Below are positions 33,273-42,980 of a stretch of DNA of 64,000 nucleotides, piece by piece. How positions within the stretch are numbered: the stretch's first letter is position 1; each line of letters begins with the position of its first letter. Under the pieces are notes generated by a model that worked only from the letters and a program-made list of their open reading frames with translations, did no database searches and was not told the origin of the DNA. Position numbers and translations under genes: made by a program. The stretch is from Bacteroidales bacterium UBA1680 (lineage in GTDB: Bacteria; Bacteroidota; Bacteroidia; Bacteroidales; UBA932), in assembly GCA_002320605.1 (NCBI GenBank), contig DCKG01000037.1, positions 29,078-93,077 on the forward strand, read 5' to 3'.

Positions 33273-34179
33273 AAGGCTGCTTGTCAAGATGTGGAATGGC
33301 CTCGTTGATTTCTGGCAAGGCCTGTCGAGGAGATATTTTCTTCTTCGCGACAAGTTTTACTTCAAGATAAAAGGGCCGGTGTCAGTGATTCCCATGGAGG
33401 AGACCATAGAACATGTCATAGTTTCTCATTGTTCCATAAGCCGGTTCGGAGATGGGGAGATCAAGCTATCCTGCGGCAGGGACCTTGCTTTCCAGCCCTG
33501 TTCCCCCTTGTTGAAACGACGGATGAGAGAAGTGCTTGCCTCTAATCTGCCAAACCACGAAGTATGCGTGCCGGAAATATTCGGAGACCTTTCAATGTTC
33601 ACGGCAGAGGCTCTCAGCCACTGGAAACTGCATCTTGGACAATATCGTCCTCAATGGTACCGTCTCCTGGACCGGCATCGCAGATACTATAACGCGTTCA
33701 TCAGCCGCTGCTACATGATGTGGAATGACAAGAGCAGAGTCCCAAGATGCTTTGAATTGATGAAGAGGATCTGGGCGGGCCGCGATGTCCTGCTGATAGA
33801 GGGGGGAAAGAGCAGACTAGGCATCGGGAACGACCTGTTCGATGACGTGCGTTCGATGAAAAGAATTCTTGCCCCTAACAAAGATGCTTTTCGGCTATAC
33901 GACCAGATTCTTGACAAGGCGACTGAATTAGCAGGCAGAGATACTCTTATTCTTCTCGCCCTGGGGCCTACCGCTTCAATTCTGGCCTATGATCTCGCGA
34001 GAGCAGGCTTCCAGGCTATTGACATTGGACACGTGGACATCGAATACGAGTGGTGGAAAATGGGCGCGACCAGGAAAGTCCCTGTAAAAAACAAGTTCGT
34101 CAATGAAGCGGGCGCCGGCTGTGGCGTGGGAGATGAACACGACGAAAAATACTTAAGCGAAATAGCATGCCGGTTCTAA
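33259..34179 (+). CDS. GT-D fold glycosyltransferase (SP_1767 / DUF1792 family)
   Basis: A 306-residue protein. The motif SRFGDGE at 61-67, LLIEGGKSRLGIGNDLFDD and IDIGHVDIEYEWW are the signatures of the DUF1792 family, defined as the GT-D fold in streptococcal serine-rich-repeat glycosylation. The GDGE motif binds metal and nucleotide sugar. It overlaps the hydrolase gene by 14 bases (starts at 33259 or 33265) and the next GT2 by 13 bases. In this locus it probably adds a sugar to the repeat unit. Confidence 0.85.
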   Translation: MSMFKRLLVKMWNGLVDFWQGLSRRYFLLRDKFYFKIKGPVSVIPMEETIEHVIVSHCSISRFGDGEIKLSCGRDLAFQPCSPLLKRRMREVLASNLPNHEVCVPEIFGDLSMFTAEALSHWKLHLGQYRPQWYRLLDRHRRYYNAFISRCYMMWNDKSRVPRCFELMKRIWAGRDVLLIEGGKSRLGIGNDLFDDVRSMKRILAPNKDAFRLYDQILDKATELAGRDTLILLALGPTASILAYDLARAGFQAIDIGHVDIEYEWWKMGATRKVPVKNKFVNEAGAGCGVGDEHDEKYLSEIACRF

Positions 34180-35168
34180 GCGTAATTGTCCCTGTCTACA
34201 ATGTCGCGAGATATCTTGCCGAAGGCCTTGATTCTCTCCTGGACCAAGACTTTCGAGACATCGAGATCATCTGCGTCGATGATGCCTCGACAGACGAGTC
34301 GAGCGCTATCCTTTCAGATTATGCCGCCAGAGATTCTCGTATCAGGGTCTTCCGGCATGAAACCAATCTGGGGCTAAGCGCCGCCCGGAACACTGGGCTT
34401 TCCAATGCGCTGGGTGCCTTCGTAGCCTTCTTCGACCCGGATGACCTAGTGGAGCCTGACATGTACAGTTCCATGACTGACGTGTTCAGGGACCCGGAGA
34501 TTGACGTCGTGTTCTGCGGCTTCCGCACTTTCCCCAATGGCGCGGTTTCCCTTCAGGATTTCCCGGGCAATGTCGCCCTAGAACCCAAAGATTTCCTGAA
34601 GGCGAATGACCATATTCATTCAAGGACCGACATGTCCTTCTCGTGGAGAATGATGGTTCGCCGCCGCTTGCTGGAAACCTGCGATTTGAGTTTCATCCAG
34701 GACATCCGGATAGGAGAGGACGCGCCATTCAACCTGTCCTGCACTCTTCACGCGAGAAAAGTGATGATGATTCCCAAGCCATTGTACAAGTACCGCACAG
34801 ACAATGCGGGAAGCCTCATGAGCGCGAAGTTCAAGCCTGCCCTGGAAAGGAGCCTGTCGCTGCAATTCTCTGAGAAAAAGCGACTTGTCAAGAAGTTTTC
34901 CATGGATGAATACACCCCGGTGACGAAAGACATGTCCAGCGACATCATCCGCAGATTCGTCCCTATGCTTCTGGCCAACGCGGGGAATAACCCCTATCGC
35001 CATGTCACGGCAGCAGACGTGAAGAGAATACTCAACCTTGATTTCGTTCGTGACGCATGCGATGAAATAGGTTACAAGAATGTCTTCTGCTCCTGGAAAG
35101 AGCACATGTTCTATCTCGCAGTCAAGTTAAGATGCGTGCGTCTAGTCAAGAAACTGTATTTCAAATAA
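34167..35168 (+). CDS. Glycosyltransferase family 2
   Basis: A 333-residue GT-A enzyme: PVLSVIVPVYNVARYLAEGL, CVDDASTDESSAIL, DxD in FFDPDDLVEPDMY and the acceptor motif GEDAPFNL. The gene ends one base before the next GT4 start. Specificity unknown. Confidence 0.9.
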   Translation: MPVLSVIVPVYNVARYLAEGLDSLLDQDFRDIEIICVDDASTDESSAILSDYAARDSRIRVFRHETNLGLSAARNTGLSNALGAFVAFFDPDDLVEPDMYSSMTDVFRDPEIDVVFCGFRTFPNGAVSLQDFPGNVALEPKDFLKANDHIHSRTDMSFSWRMMVRRRLLETCDLSFIQDIRIGEDAPFNLSCTLHARKVMMIPKPLYKYRTDNAGSLMSAKFKPALERSLSLQFSEKKRLVKKFSMDEYTPVTKDMSSDIIRRFVPMLLANAGNNPYRHVTAADVKRILNLDFVRDACDEIGYKNVFCSWKEHMFYLAVKLRCVRLVKKLYFK

Positions 35169-36371
35169 ATGAGAAAACGCATCTTCATAGCTATCCAATA
35201 CCTTGATATCGGCGGGGCAGAAAGGTCCCTGCTCGGCTTGCTGAATGCCATTGACAAGGGACGGTACGATGTGGACCTCTTCGTCTACAGCCATGTCGGA
35301 GAGTTCATGCGGCTGATACCAGAGGGAGTCAACCTGCTGCCCGAGGTCAGGAAATATTCGACTTTGACTCGTCCATTGAAGGAGGTCTTGAAAGAGGGGT
35401 ATGTCGATATAGCCCTGGCAAGAGTTCTGGCCCGCATCCAGCACAAGCTTTTCATCGCGCGCACCCATGCGAAGGAGTCAATAGCCGAGTTCCAGTACAT
35501 CGCCTCCCTGACAACTCCTCTGATGCCAAGTCTCAAGCGTCTGGGAGAATACGACCTGGCCATCAGCTTTCTGGCTCCGCACAATATCATTCGCGACAAG
35601 GTAGAGGCAAAGCAGAAATGGGCGTGGATCCATACGGACTATTCCTCCGTCAGCATCGATGTCAAAAAGGAGCTGCCCGTGTGGAAATCTTATGACAGGA
35701 TAATATCCATATCGGAAGATGTCACGAAAGGTTTCCTTTCCAAGTTCCCGTCACTGGAATCCAAGGTGTCCGTGTTGGAGAACATTCTTTCCGAAGACTT
35801 CGTCCGCGAGCAGGCAAAGGCTCCGGCCGGGACATCGCTGATGACGGCACAGGGGCATGCGACCCGGCTTTGCTCGGTTGGCCGGTTCTCGTTCCCAAAA
35901 GCGTTCGACAGGGCCGTATGGATTTGCAAATCCTTGATCGACCGAGGATTGGATGTCAGATGGTACATAGTGGGATATGGCAGTGACGAGGCGCTTATCC
36001 GCAGCGAGATAGAGAAGGCAGGGATGAAGGACAATTTCATCCTGCTCGGCAAGCAGGCCAATCCTTATCCCTTCATCAAAGGGTGCGACATCTACGTGCA
36101 GCCTTCAAGATATGAAGGGAAAGCAGTGACGGTCCGTGAAGCCCAGATACTATGCAAACCTGTAGTCATTACCGCCTTCCCTACATCGGCGAGTCAGGTT
36201 AAAGACGGCTTGGATGGAGTGATAGTCCCGGACGATATTGAAGGGGCCGCTGACGGGATCGCGGACCTGATAGCCGATCATGAGCGACAATCCGAAATGA
36301 TTGCCTATCTTAGCGCTCACCACTACGGCAACGAGGAAGGCATCGAAAAAATTTACGAAGCATTGTCATGA
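35169..36371 (+). CDS. Glycosyltransferase family 4 (GT-B)
   Basis: A 400-residue GT-B enzyme: IFIAIQYLDIGGAERSLLGLL at the start, then CSVGRFSFPKAFDRAVWI and an EX7E motif in PSRYEGKAVTVREAQ. Related to the tandem GT4 pair at 27086 and 28225. Ends with an ATGA overlap to the acyltransferase. Confidence 0.9.
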   Translation: MRKRIFIAIQYLDIGGAERSLLGLLNAIDKGRYDVDLFVYSHVGEFMRLIPEGVNLLPEVRKYSTLTRPLKEVLKEGYVDIALARVLARIQHKLFIARTHAKESIAEFQYIASLTTPLMPSLKRLGEYDLAISFLAPHNIIRDKVEAKQKWAWIHTDYSSVSIDVKKELPVWKSYDRIISISEDVTKGFLSKFPSLESKVSVLENILSEDFVREQAKAPAGTSLMTAQGHATRLCSVGRFSFPKAFDRAVWICKSLIDRGLDVRWYIVGYGSDEALIRSEIEKAGMKDNFILLGKQANPYPFIKGCDIYVQPSRYEGKAVTVREAQILCKPVVITAFPTSASQVKDGLDGVIVPDDIEGAADGIADLIADHERQSEMIAYLSAHHYGNEEGIEKIYEALS

Positions 36372-36916
36372 CAAGGACTGTTTTTCTGATAATCTACAAT
36401 CTGATTCGAATCTCGCTCATGCGCATCCGTCATGGCAAGCGGTATGAAGTCCATTGGCTTCAGCGAACAAGTCCTGGAGCGCATATCTCTTTGTCTGGCA
36501 ACGGGAGGGTGACAATCGGAAGAAATGCGGAGTTCTCCTCGGGCTGCGATTTCCAGGTCCATGGGGAAGGCCAGCTCTCTATAGGAGGGACAACGTATTT
36601 CAATAGATATTGCATGATCAGCGCACATGGGAAGGTCAATGTCGGAGAGCATTGCCTGTTCGGGCCGGGAGTCAAGATATTCGACAACAATCACAAATTC
36701 GGCCCTAACGGGGTCAGTACCGATCTGAGTATCGGTGAAATCCACATCGGCGACCGCTGTTGGATAGCATCTGATGCCATTATCTTGAAGGGCGCGCAAA
36801 TCGGGGATGGTTGCGTGATCGGGGCTGGATGCGTCATCGATCATGAGGTGCCTGCCGGGAGCATCGTAAGGCTCCAGCAATCCCAGACTGTCACGAAAAT
36901 AGAAACCATAAGATAG
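36368..36916 (+). CDS. Hexapeptide-repeat acyltransferase (WcaF-like)
   Basis: A 182-residue left-handed beta-helix protein with repeats from GNGRVTIGRNAEFSSG to IGDGCVIGAGCVID. VKIFDNNHKFG contains the probable catalytic His, as in colanic-acid-type acetyltransferases. Translationally coupled to the GT4 upstream. The acyl group and sugar are not known. Confidence 0.85.
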   Translation: MTRTVFLIIYNLIRISLMRIRHGKRYEVHWLQRTSPGAHISLSGNGRVTIGRNAEFSSGCDFQVHGEGQLSIGGTTYFNRYCMISAHGKVNVGEHCLFGPGVKIFDNNHKFGPNGVSTDLSIGEIHIGDRCWIASDAIILKGAQIGDGCVIGAGCVIDHEVPAGSIVRLQQSQTVTKIETIR

Positions 36917-36921
36917 CTGAC

Positions 36922-37632
36922 ATGATCCCGAAGACGATACATTACTGCTGGTTCGGAAGGAATCCGCTTCCGCAGAGCGCCCGGAAGTGCATCGAGAGCT
37001 GGAAACGGGTGATGCCGGACTATAAGGTCAAGGAGTGGAACGAGGACAACTTCGACATCGACATGTTCCCTTACGCCGCAGACGCTTACGCGGCTGGGAA
37101 ATATGCCTTCGTCAGTGACGTGGCGCGTTTCTGGATTCTTCAGAAGGAGGGCGGAGTCTACTTCGACACGGATGTCGAGGCGGTGCGTCCGCTGGATGAC
37201 TTGATCGATGGCCTTGGAGGTGGCGGGATGATGGGCTGGGAAACTCCTGGCAGGGACGGTTCATTCAATGTGAATCCCGGGCTGATGGTCGCGATGCCTG
37301 CCGGGCTTCCCGCATGTCAGGAGATTCTCGATGGTTTCGCGAAACTGTCTTGTTTCAGGCCGGACGGGACATGGAACGGTTACACCATGATCCCGATGGT
37401 CGGGGACTTGCTTCAACGACACGGGCTCAAGATGGACGGGACAAGACAGACAGTCTCGGGGGTCACGATCTTCCCCGCTGATTATTTCTGTCCTATGGAT
37501 GCCCTCACCGGGCGCATCGTCATAACGGGAAACACCCGGTCGATACACCGTTTCACCATGTCCTGGATGTCGCCTTGGACGAGGCTGCGTCTTCGCTTCA
37601 CCAGGTCCGTTCGCAGGCTTCTAAGGCATTGA
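36922..37632 (+). CDS. Glycosyltransferase family 32 (DXD sugar-transferase)
   Basis: A 236-residue GT32 protein. IPKTIHYCWFGRNPLP at the N-terminus and SDVARFWILQKEGGVYFDTDVE, with DxD at 82-84, are the family signature shared with Och1 and capsular sugar transferases. Likely transfers a galactose- or mannose-type residue, but the donor cannot be read from the sequence. Confidence 0.9.
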   Translation: MIPKTIHYCWFGRNPLPQSARKCIESWKRVMPDYKVKEWNEDNFDIDMFPYAADAYAAGKYAFVSDVARFWILQKEGGVYFDTDVEAVRPLDDLIDGLGGGGMMGWETPGRDGSFNVNPGLMVAMPAGLPACQEILDGFAKLSCFRPDGTWNGYTMIPMVGDLLQRHGLKMDGTRQTVSGVTIFPADYFCPMDALTGRIVITGNTRSIHRFTMSWMSPWTRLRLRFTRSVRRLLRH

Positions 37633-37636
37633 GACG

Positions 37637-38536
37637 ATGAAGACTCTTACTGTTTTCACTCCGGCCTACAACAGGGCGCGCACCATCGGGAGAACCTACG
37701 AGAGCCTTTGCCGGCAGACAAGCAAGGACTTCGAGTGGCTGGTAGTAGACGACGGGTCGACGGACAACACCAGGCAGCTCGTCGAGAGGTGGATCGCTGA
37801 AAGGAAAATTGACATCCGCTACATCTACCAAGAGAACCAAGGGATGCATGGGGCGCACAACACGGCCTACCGCAACATCCATACTTTGCTGAACACATGC
37901 GTCGACTCGGATGACTGGATGCCGGACGATGCCGTAGAGACAATTGTCAGTTTCTGGAAGGAACATGGCTCGGATAAGTATTCGGGGATCATCGGCTTGG
38001 ACTGCACGCAGGACGGGACGATTATTGGAAGCGAGTTCCCCGATGATCTCGAATCCACGACACTTCGAGCCTATTACGAACTTCATGGCGGAAGCGGGGA
38101 CAAGAAATGCGTCTACCGCACGGACCTCATCGGCGCGACCCCTGAATATCCACTCTTCGAAGGTGAACGCTATGTGGGATTAGGCTACCGTTGCTCCTTC
38201 GTTGACCAAAAGCGCGAGCTTCTCACGCTCAACAAAGCTCTCGTCATTGTCGAATACCAGGCTGAAGGCTCAACGATGAACATGTGGCGGCAGTATTGGC
38301 GCAACCCTCGAGGGTTCTCCGTTATACGCAGACAGGACATGGAGATGGGGCTGACTTGGAAAAAACGCTGGACAGCCTGCATACATTACGTCTCACATTC
38401 GCTTCGCGCCCACGACCGCCGGTTCCTCAGGGAGTCCCCGAGGCCTTGGCTGACAATGCTCGCAATCGTGCCAGGCATTGCCCTCTTTCTGGCCACATGG
38501 TGGAAAGGCGGCAGGGAAAAAGCTTGTAATCAATGA
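37637..38536 (+). CDS. Glycosyltransferase family 2
   Basis: A 299-residue GT-A enzyme: TVFTPAYNRARTIGRTYESL, VVDDGSTDNTRQLV and CVDSDDWMPDDAV. A C-terminal hydrophobic helix (MLAIVPGIALFLATWW) suggests membrane association. Its N-terminus is the closest in this window to the GT2 remnant at 28225. Overlaps the next gene by ATGA. Confidence 0.9.
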   Translation: MKTLTVFTPAYNRARTIGRTYESLCRQTSKDFEWLVVDDGSTDNTRQLVERWIAERKIDIRYIYQENQGMHGAHNTAYRNIHTLLNTCVDSDDWMPDDAVETIVSFWKEHGSDKYSGIIGLDCTQDGTIIGSEFPDDLESTTLRAYYELHGGSGDKKCVYRTDLIGATPEYPLFEGERYVGLGYRCSFVDQKRELLTLNKALVIVEYQAEGSTMNMWRQYWRNPRGFSVIRRQDMEMGLTWKKRWTACIHYVSHSLRAHDRRFLRESPRPWLTMLAIVPGIALFLATWWKGGREKACNQ

Positions 38537-39528
38537 CAAACAGTGATTTTCCATATTCAGTAGCTATCCGCACGCTTGGAAAGGCTGGGGAAAAGTTCCG
38601 CCAGGAGCTTGTGTCCCTTCACCGCCAGACGATAAGCCCTCGACGGATTCTCGTCTACATTGCAGAAGGCTGTTCAAGGCCAGGCTTCACCATAGGAAGA
38701 GAGGAATATGTCCAAGTCAAGAAAGGAATGGTGACACAGCGGGCTTTGCCTTACACAGAAGTTTCAACGCCGTACCTGCTGCTGCTGGACGATGACGTGT
38801 CCCTTCCCGATGACGGGGTCGAGCGTCTTGCCCGGGCGATGGTCGAGAAAAATGCCGATTGCGTGGCTCCGGATGTTTTCCATCCTCAAGATTCCTCTTT
38901 CGCGCAGACCGCCTACAGCTACCTCACGAATCGCGCCCTACCGAGACTATTCAACGACGGCTGGGCCTTCAAGATACGCCGCGACTGCTCTTTTTCCTAT
39001 CCCCTGCGTCCCGGAGATGGGGTGTACCGGTCCCAAAGCGCGTCCGGCCCGGCATCCCTGTGGCGGAAAGACGCCTTGCTGGACATCCGTCTCGCAGACG
39101 AGTCGTGGCTGGACAGGCTGGGCTTCGCCTATGGTGAAGACCAGCTGCTCTTCTACAAGCTTGTCCGCAATGGCGGCAGCCTGCTCGTTCATTATGGGGC
39201 AGGCTTCCAACATCTTGACGCCCAGACCTCGCGCCGGGACTACAGCGCCAAGAGCGACCGCTTGAAGCTTAGGATGATGATCCAGTATCTCCTGTGGAGA
39301 CGTACCCAGCAGGATGCCTCTGACCTTTCGTCCTGTGATCGTTTCCGAAGCCGCCTGGCCTGGGGCTTCAAGGTTGTCCAAGGAGCATCGGTCCACCTGG
39401 CCTATGCGATCCTGAAACGAGACCGCAGAATTCTACAGATGTTCCGTGATGGCCTTCGCGAGGGCCGGGTCTTTGCCCTGAGCCAGGAATACAAGGAAAT
39501 ACCTAACTTCATCGTGAAGGGAAGATGA
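38533..39528 (+). CDS. Glycosyltransferase family 2-like protein
   Basis: A 331-residue protein of the GT-A type. YSVAIRTLGKAGEKFRQELVSL opens the domain. The usual DDGSTD loop is replaced by AEGCSRPGF, and LLLDDDVSLPDDGVERLA supplies the DxD. YGEDQLLFYKLVRNGG is the acceptor-site motif. The altered nucleotide loop makes it a divergent member. Couples to genes on both sides through ATGA overlaps. Confidence 0.8.
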   Translation: MTNSDFPYSVAIRTLGKAGEKFRQELVSLHRQTISPRRILVYIAEGCSRPGFTIGREEYVQVKKGMVTQRALPYTEVSTPYLLLLDDDVSLPDDGVERLARAMVEKNADCVAPDVFHPQDSSFAQTAYSYLTNRALPRLFNDGWAFKIRRDCSFSYPLRPGDGVYRSQSASGPASLWRKDALLDIRLADESWLDRLGFAYGEDQLLFYKLVRNGGSLLVHYGAGFQHLDAQTSRRDYSAKSDRLKLRMMIQYLLWRRTQQDASDLSSCDRFRSRLAWGFKVVQGASVHLAYAILKRDRRILQMFRDGLREGRVFALSQEYKEIPNFIVKGR

Positions 39529-40604
39529 AGATTCTTCAACTGATAACATCTCTGCGCATGGGTGGAGCGGAAACGCTGGCGGTACAGATGGCCGACATGC
39601 TCAGGCTTCGCGGACACGAAGCCGGCATCGCCGTGCTTGATGGCGAAAGAACCTCGCTTTCGGAACATGCGACAAGCAAGGGGATTCCCGTGACATGCCT
39701 GGGCGGCAGCGCCTACAATCCTTTGGCGATACTGAAGATAGCGCGACTGATGAAAGGCTACGATGTGGTTCATGCGCACAACACCTCGCCGCAGTTCTTT
39801 GCCGCGATTGCCTCCATGTTCGCAGGGAAAGGCACAAAGCTGGTAACGACCGAACACAACACTACCAATCGCCGCCGCGGAAGCAGATTATGGAGGATCG
39901 CTGACCGATGGATGTACGGTAGGTATTCAATGATAGTCTGCATCACCGAGTCCGCCAGGGACAACTTGGCCAGGCATCTTGGGTGTCACGAGGACAGGAT
40001 GACCGTCATCCATAACGGCATCGACCTGGAAGCGTTCAGGAATCCTGTCCCCTGCCCTGACGTGAGGATGGACAAGGGCAAGTGCAACGTCATCATGGTG
40101 GCTGGTTTTCGCGAGCAGAAGGATCAGGACACTCTTATCCGCGCGGCGGCCTTGTTGCCGGAAAGCCGTTTCCACCTCTGGCTTGTCGGCGACGGAAGGC
40201 GCCGCACTCAACTGGAAGCCCTCATCAAGAGCGAAAGAGTCGAAGATAGATGCACGCTCCTTGGCCTGCGCTCCGATGTCCCGAGCCTGCTCCGGATGGC
40301 AGACGTCACCGTGATGTCCAGCCACTACGAAGGCCTGTCACTCAGCAGCGTTGAAGGGATGGCAGCCGGCAAACCGATGATCGCGAGCGATGTCCCGGGA
40401 CTGAAAGAAGTGGTCGGAGGGGCTGGAATCCTGTTCCATGAAGGTGACAGCCAAGAACTCGCGCAAATTCTCGCCAGGCTCGCCGATGACCGCGGCTTCA
40501 AGGATGCCATTGCCGCACAGTGCCTTGGCCGAGCCCGGCAATACGATATCCGCACAATGATTGACAGGTACGAGAAACTTTATCATCAGGTTACAGGAAA
40601 ATGA
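39525..40604 (+). CDS. Glycosyltransferase family 4 (GT-B)
   Basis: A 359-residue GT-B enzyme: KILQLITSLRMGGAETLAVQM, VVHAHNTSPQFFAAIAS, IHNGIDLEAF, and the EX7E motif in SSHYEGLSLSSVEGMAAGKP. A well-conserved example of the family. Overlaps neighbours by ATGA. Confidence 0.92.
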   Translation: MKILQLITSLRMGGAETLAVQMADMLRLRGHEAGIAVLDGERTSLSEHATSKGIPVTCLGGSAYNPLAILKIARLMKGYDVVHAHNTSPQFFAAIASMFAGKGTKLVTTEHNTTNRRRGSRLWRIADRWMYGRYSMIVCITESARDNLARHLGCHEDRMTVIHNGIDLEAFRNPVPCPDVRMDKGKCNVIMVAGFREQKDQDTLIRAAALLPESRFHLWLVGDGRRRTQLEALIKSERVEDRCTLLGLRSDVPSLLRMADVTVMSSHYEGLSLSSVEGMAAGKPMIASDVPGLKEVVGGAGILFHEGDSQELAQILARLADDRGFKDAIAAQCLGRARQYDIRTMIDRYEKLYHQVTGK

Positions 40605-41743
40605 GAATCGTCTATTGCGTAGACAGCATACGCTACATCGGGGGCATCCAGCGCGTCACGGTGGTGAAGGCCAACGCCCTGGCCGAGATTCCCGGCAATG
40701 AGGTCTTCATCGTCGTCGCGGATAACCAGCGTGGCCAGATCCAGACAAGGCCGTCAGACAAAGTGCGTTTCATAGACCTTGGCGTCAATTATTATGATGA
40801 CGACTGGAAAGGCCGCCTGCAAGTCCTGAAAGGGATCATGGTAAAGAGACGGCTGCACAAGAAGCTCTTGAAAAAGGCTTTGCGCCGGATTCAGCCGGAT
40901 GTGGTCATCGGAGTAGGTCAATCGGAGAAGAATTTTCTTCCTCTGATAAAAGGCAAATGGAAGACTATCAGAGAGTTTCATTTCGCTAGGAATTACAGGA
41001 TGACTCTTGCGAAGTCTTTCTTCGACAGGATTCTTGCTCGTTGCGGCGACTGGGCAGACAAACACCTGTCCTTGCGGAAATATGACTGCATCGTCACCCT
41101 GACCGAGGAAGACAGGCAGCTGAACTGGCAGGACATGGCCAGGGTTAAAGTGATGCCTAACCCGTCATCCTTCGTCTGCGAAAAATCATCTTCCCTTGAC
41201 TCTCACGTCATAATTTCTGCAGGCAGGCTCAATTACGTTAAAAATTTCGGTTCTTTGATCAAGGCGTTCGGAATCGTGCACAAGGCGCATCCGGACTGGA
41301 GACTAAGGATAGTGGGCGAAGGGGATGAGAGGGCACTCCTGGAAAAGACCGTCAGGGAACTGGATTTGTCTGAATGCGTAGATCTGCCTGGTTTTTCGAA
41401 AGATGTCCGGGAGGAACTGCTCAAGGCCTCTGTCTTCGTCCTCTCCTCTCGCATTGAGGGCTTCCCCATGGTCATAGGGGAAGCGATGGAGTGCGGACTC
41501 CCTGTCGTTTCCTATGCCTGCCATTGCGGGCCCAGAGACATCGTGACAGACGGGAAGGACGGGTTTCTGGTCACGACAGGTGACGAGGCTTCACTTGCCG
41601 GGAAAATCAGCCGGCTGATTGAAGATGACGGGCTAAGGACCAGAATGGGACGACAAGCGAAGGAAAAGGCCGCAAGATACCACCCGGACGCGATTGCCCG
41701 AAGGTGGATGGTCTTGTTCGAGGACCTGGTTGCCGACCAATAA
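40601..41743 (+). CDS. Glycosyltransferase family 4 (GT-B)
   Basis: A 380-residue GT-B enzyme: RIVYCVDSIRYIGGIQRVTVV, ISAGRLNYVKNFGSLIKAF, and EX7E in SSRIEGFPMVIGEAMECGLPVV. Similar to amylovoran/galactosyl GT4 enzymes in general plan. Last gene before a 121 bp gap, so a cotranscription break is possible here. Confidence 0.92.
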   Translation: MRIVYCVDSIRYIGGIQRVTVVKANALAEIPGNEVFIVVADNQRGQIQTRPSDKVRFIDLGVNYYDDDWKGRLQVLKGIMVKRRLHKKLLKKALRRIQPDVVIGVGQSEKNFLPLIKGKWKTIREFHFARNYRMTLAKSFFDRILARCGDWADKHLSLRKYDCIVTLTEEDRQLNWQDMARVKVMPNPSSFVCEKSSSLDSHVIISAGRLNYVKNFGSLIKAFGIVHKAHPDWRLRIVGEGDERALLEKTVRELDLSECVDLPGFSKDVREELLKASVFVLSSRIEGFPMVIGEAMECGLPVVSYACHCGPRDIVTDGKDGFLVTTGDEASLAGKISRLIEDDGLRTRMGRQAKEKAARYHPDAIARRWMVLFEDLVADQ

Positions 41744-41838
41744 GCAGGTGCCTCTGTACTTCATGTTTTTTTACCACTGCCCGTTCACTTACGCCTGGTT
41801 CATACGATTCAATGAGCTGAAGGCTCGAATTTTTTCCA

Positions 41839-41846
41839 TATCTTTA
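41839..41846 (+). promoter_or_regulatory. Near-consensus -7 element (TATCTTTA) before the EpsG-type gene
   Basis: One mismatch to TAnnTTTG, 18 bases before the ATG at 41865, in the only sizeable gap (121 bp) of the glycosyltransferase block. It may give separate expression of the polymerase and initiation genes. Confidence 0.3.
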
Positions 41847-41864
41847 TCCCGCTAAAGGCATAAG

Positions 41865-42977
41865 ATGTTCGATTTCGTCCCGATACTCCAATATTCTCGC
41901 TATTTCCACATAGCGCTGCTTTTCCTGGTGCTCATCGTCTTGCTGCAGTGCCACAGGGGAAGCGTCCTGACCGACAACACGGTCAGGATGAACGCGGCCT
42001 GGGGCGTCATCTTCACCATGGTGCTGATCGCGTATATGGGACTGCGGCCGGTAAATGCCGTTTTCGGTGACACCATCAACTACGCGAAGGGATTTGAGCG
42101 CATCGCCAGTTCCACGGAGCCATTCAAATGGGCCAGCAACCGAGACTGGCTGTTCTACAACACGTTGCAGTGGTTCGCGAAGCACAGCGACATACATGCC
42201 TTCTTCCTGTTATGTGCCATCGTGTACATAGTGCCGCTGTGGCTGGCTACAGTGCGCATATTCAAGGAATACTATTACCTCCCGTTGCTCGTCATCTTCT
42301 GCATGTTCACGTTTTGGCAATATGGAGTGAACGGCTTACGCAACGGTATGGCTGCATCGTTGTTCATTCTTGCGATGACCTATGTGGATAAGCTTCCCGT
42401 GGCGGCTCTATTGTGCGTAGCTGCAGTCGGAACCCACAGTTCCGTGTATCTGATGGTGGGCGCCGCAGTTCTTGCCTGGTTCGTGAAGAACAGTTATTGG
42501 TATCTTGCCGGGTGGATCGCATGCGTTGTCACATCCTACATCGCTGGAGGAAGAATACAAGCCTTCCTCGCAACCATTCCTTTCTTCGGAGGTGACGATA
42601 CCATCTCCGGCTACCTTACCGGAAGCAACATGGTCGGAGAGTTTGTCCAGATGAGCATGACCTTCCGCTGGGACTTTCTGATCTACAGTGCGCTAGGTGT
42701 CGGCGTGGGATATTATTTCATCTTTATCCGAGGCTTCAAGGACGAGTACTACCACTGGATCTACAACACTTTCCTCGTCACCAACGCGGTCTGGGTCCTG
42801 ATCATACGCGCCGCATACAGCAACCGCTTCGCCCAGATCTCTTGGTTCATAATGCCGCTGGTGCTTATCTACCCCTTCCTCAAGAAACGCTTCTGGGTCA
42901 ACCACGAGAAGATGCTCGGCTACGGGCTTATCGCCTTCTATGCGTTCTCGTTTTACTTCAATATTCTGAAATCGTAG
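41865..42977 (+). CDS. EpsG-family polysaccharide polymerase (Wzy-like)
   Basis: A 370-residue membrane protein with about ten helices. The segment MVLIAYMGLRPVNAVFGDTINYAKGF matches the EpsG family start (gR...GtDt..Y...F), and the later FWQYGVNGLRNGMAASLFILAM is the family's R-N-G-x-A motif. EpsG proteins polymerise lipid-linked repeat units outside the membrane. This implies a Wzy-type step, though no Wzx flippase is seen in the locus. Confidence 0.88.
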   Translation: MFDFVPILQYSRYFHIALLFLVLIVLLQCHRGSVLTDNTVRMNAAWGVIFTMVLIAYMGLRPVNAVFGDTINYAKGFERIASSTEPFKWASNRDWLFYNTLQWFAKHSDIHAFFLLCAIVYIVPLWLATVRIFKEYYYLPLLVIFCMFTFWQYGVNGLRNGMAASLFILAMTYVDKLPVAALLCVAAVGTHSSVYLMVGAAVLAWFVKNSYWYLAGWIACVVTSYIAGGRIQAFLATIPFFGGDDTISGYLTGSNMVGEFVQMSMTFRWDFLIYSALGVGVGYYFIFIRGFKDEYYHWIYNTFLVTNAVWVLIIRAAYSNRFAQISWFIMPLVLIYPFLKKRFWVNHEKMLGYGLIAFYAFSFYFNILKS

Positions 42978-42980
42978 CCG

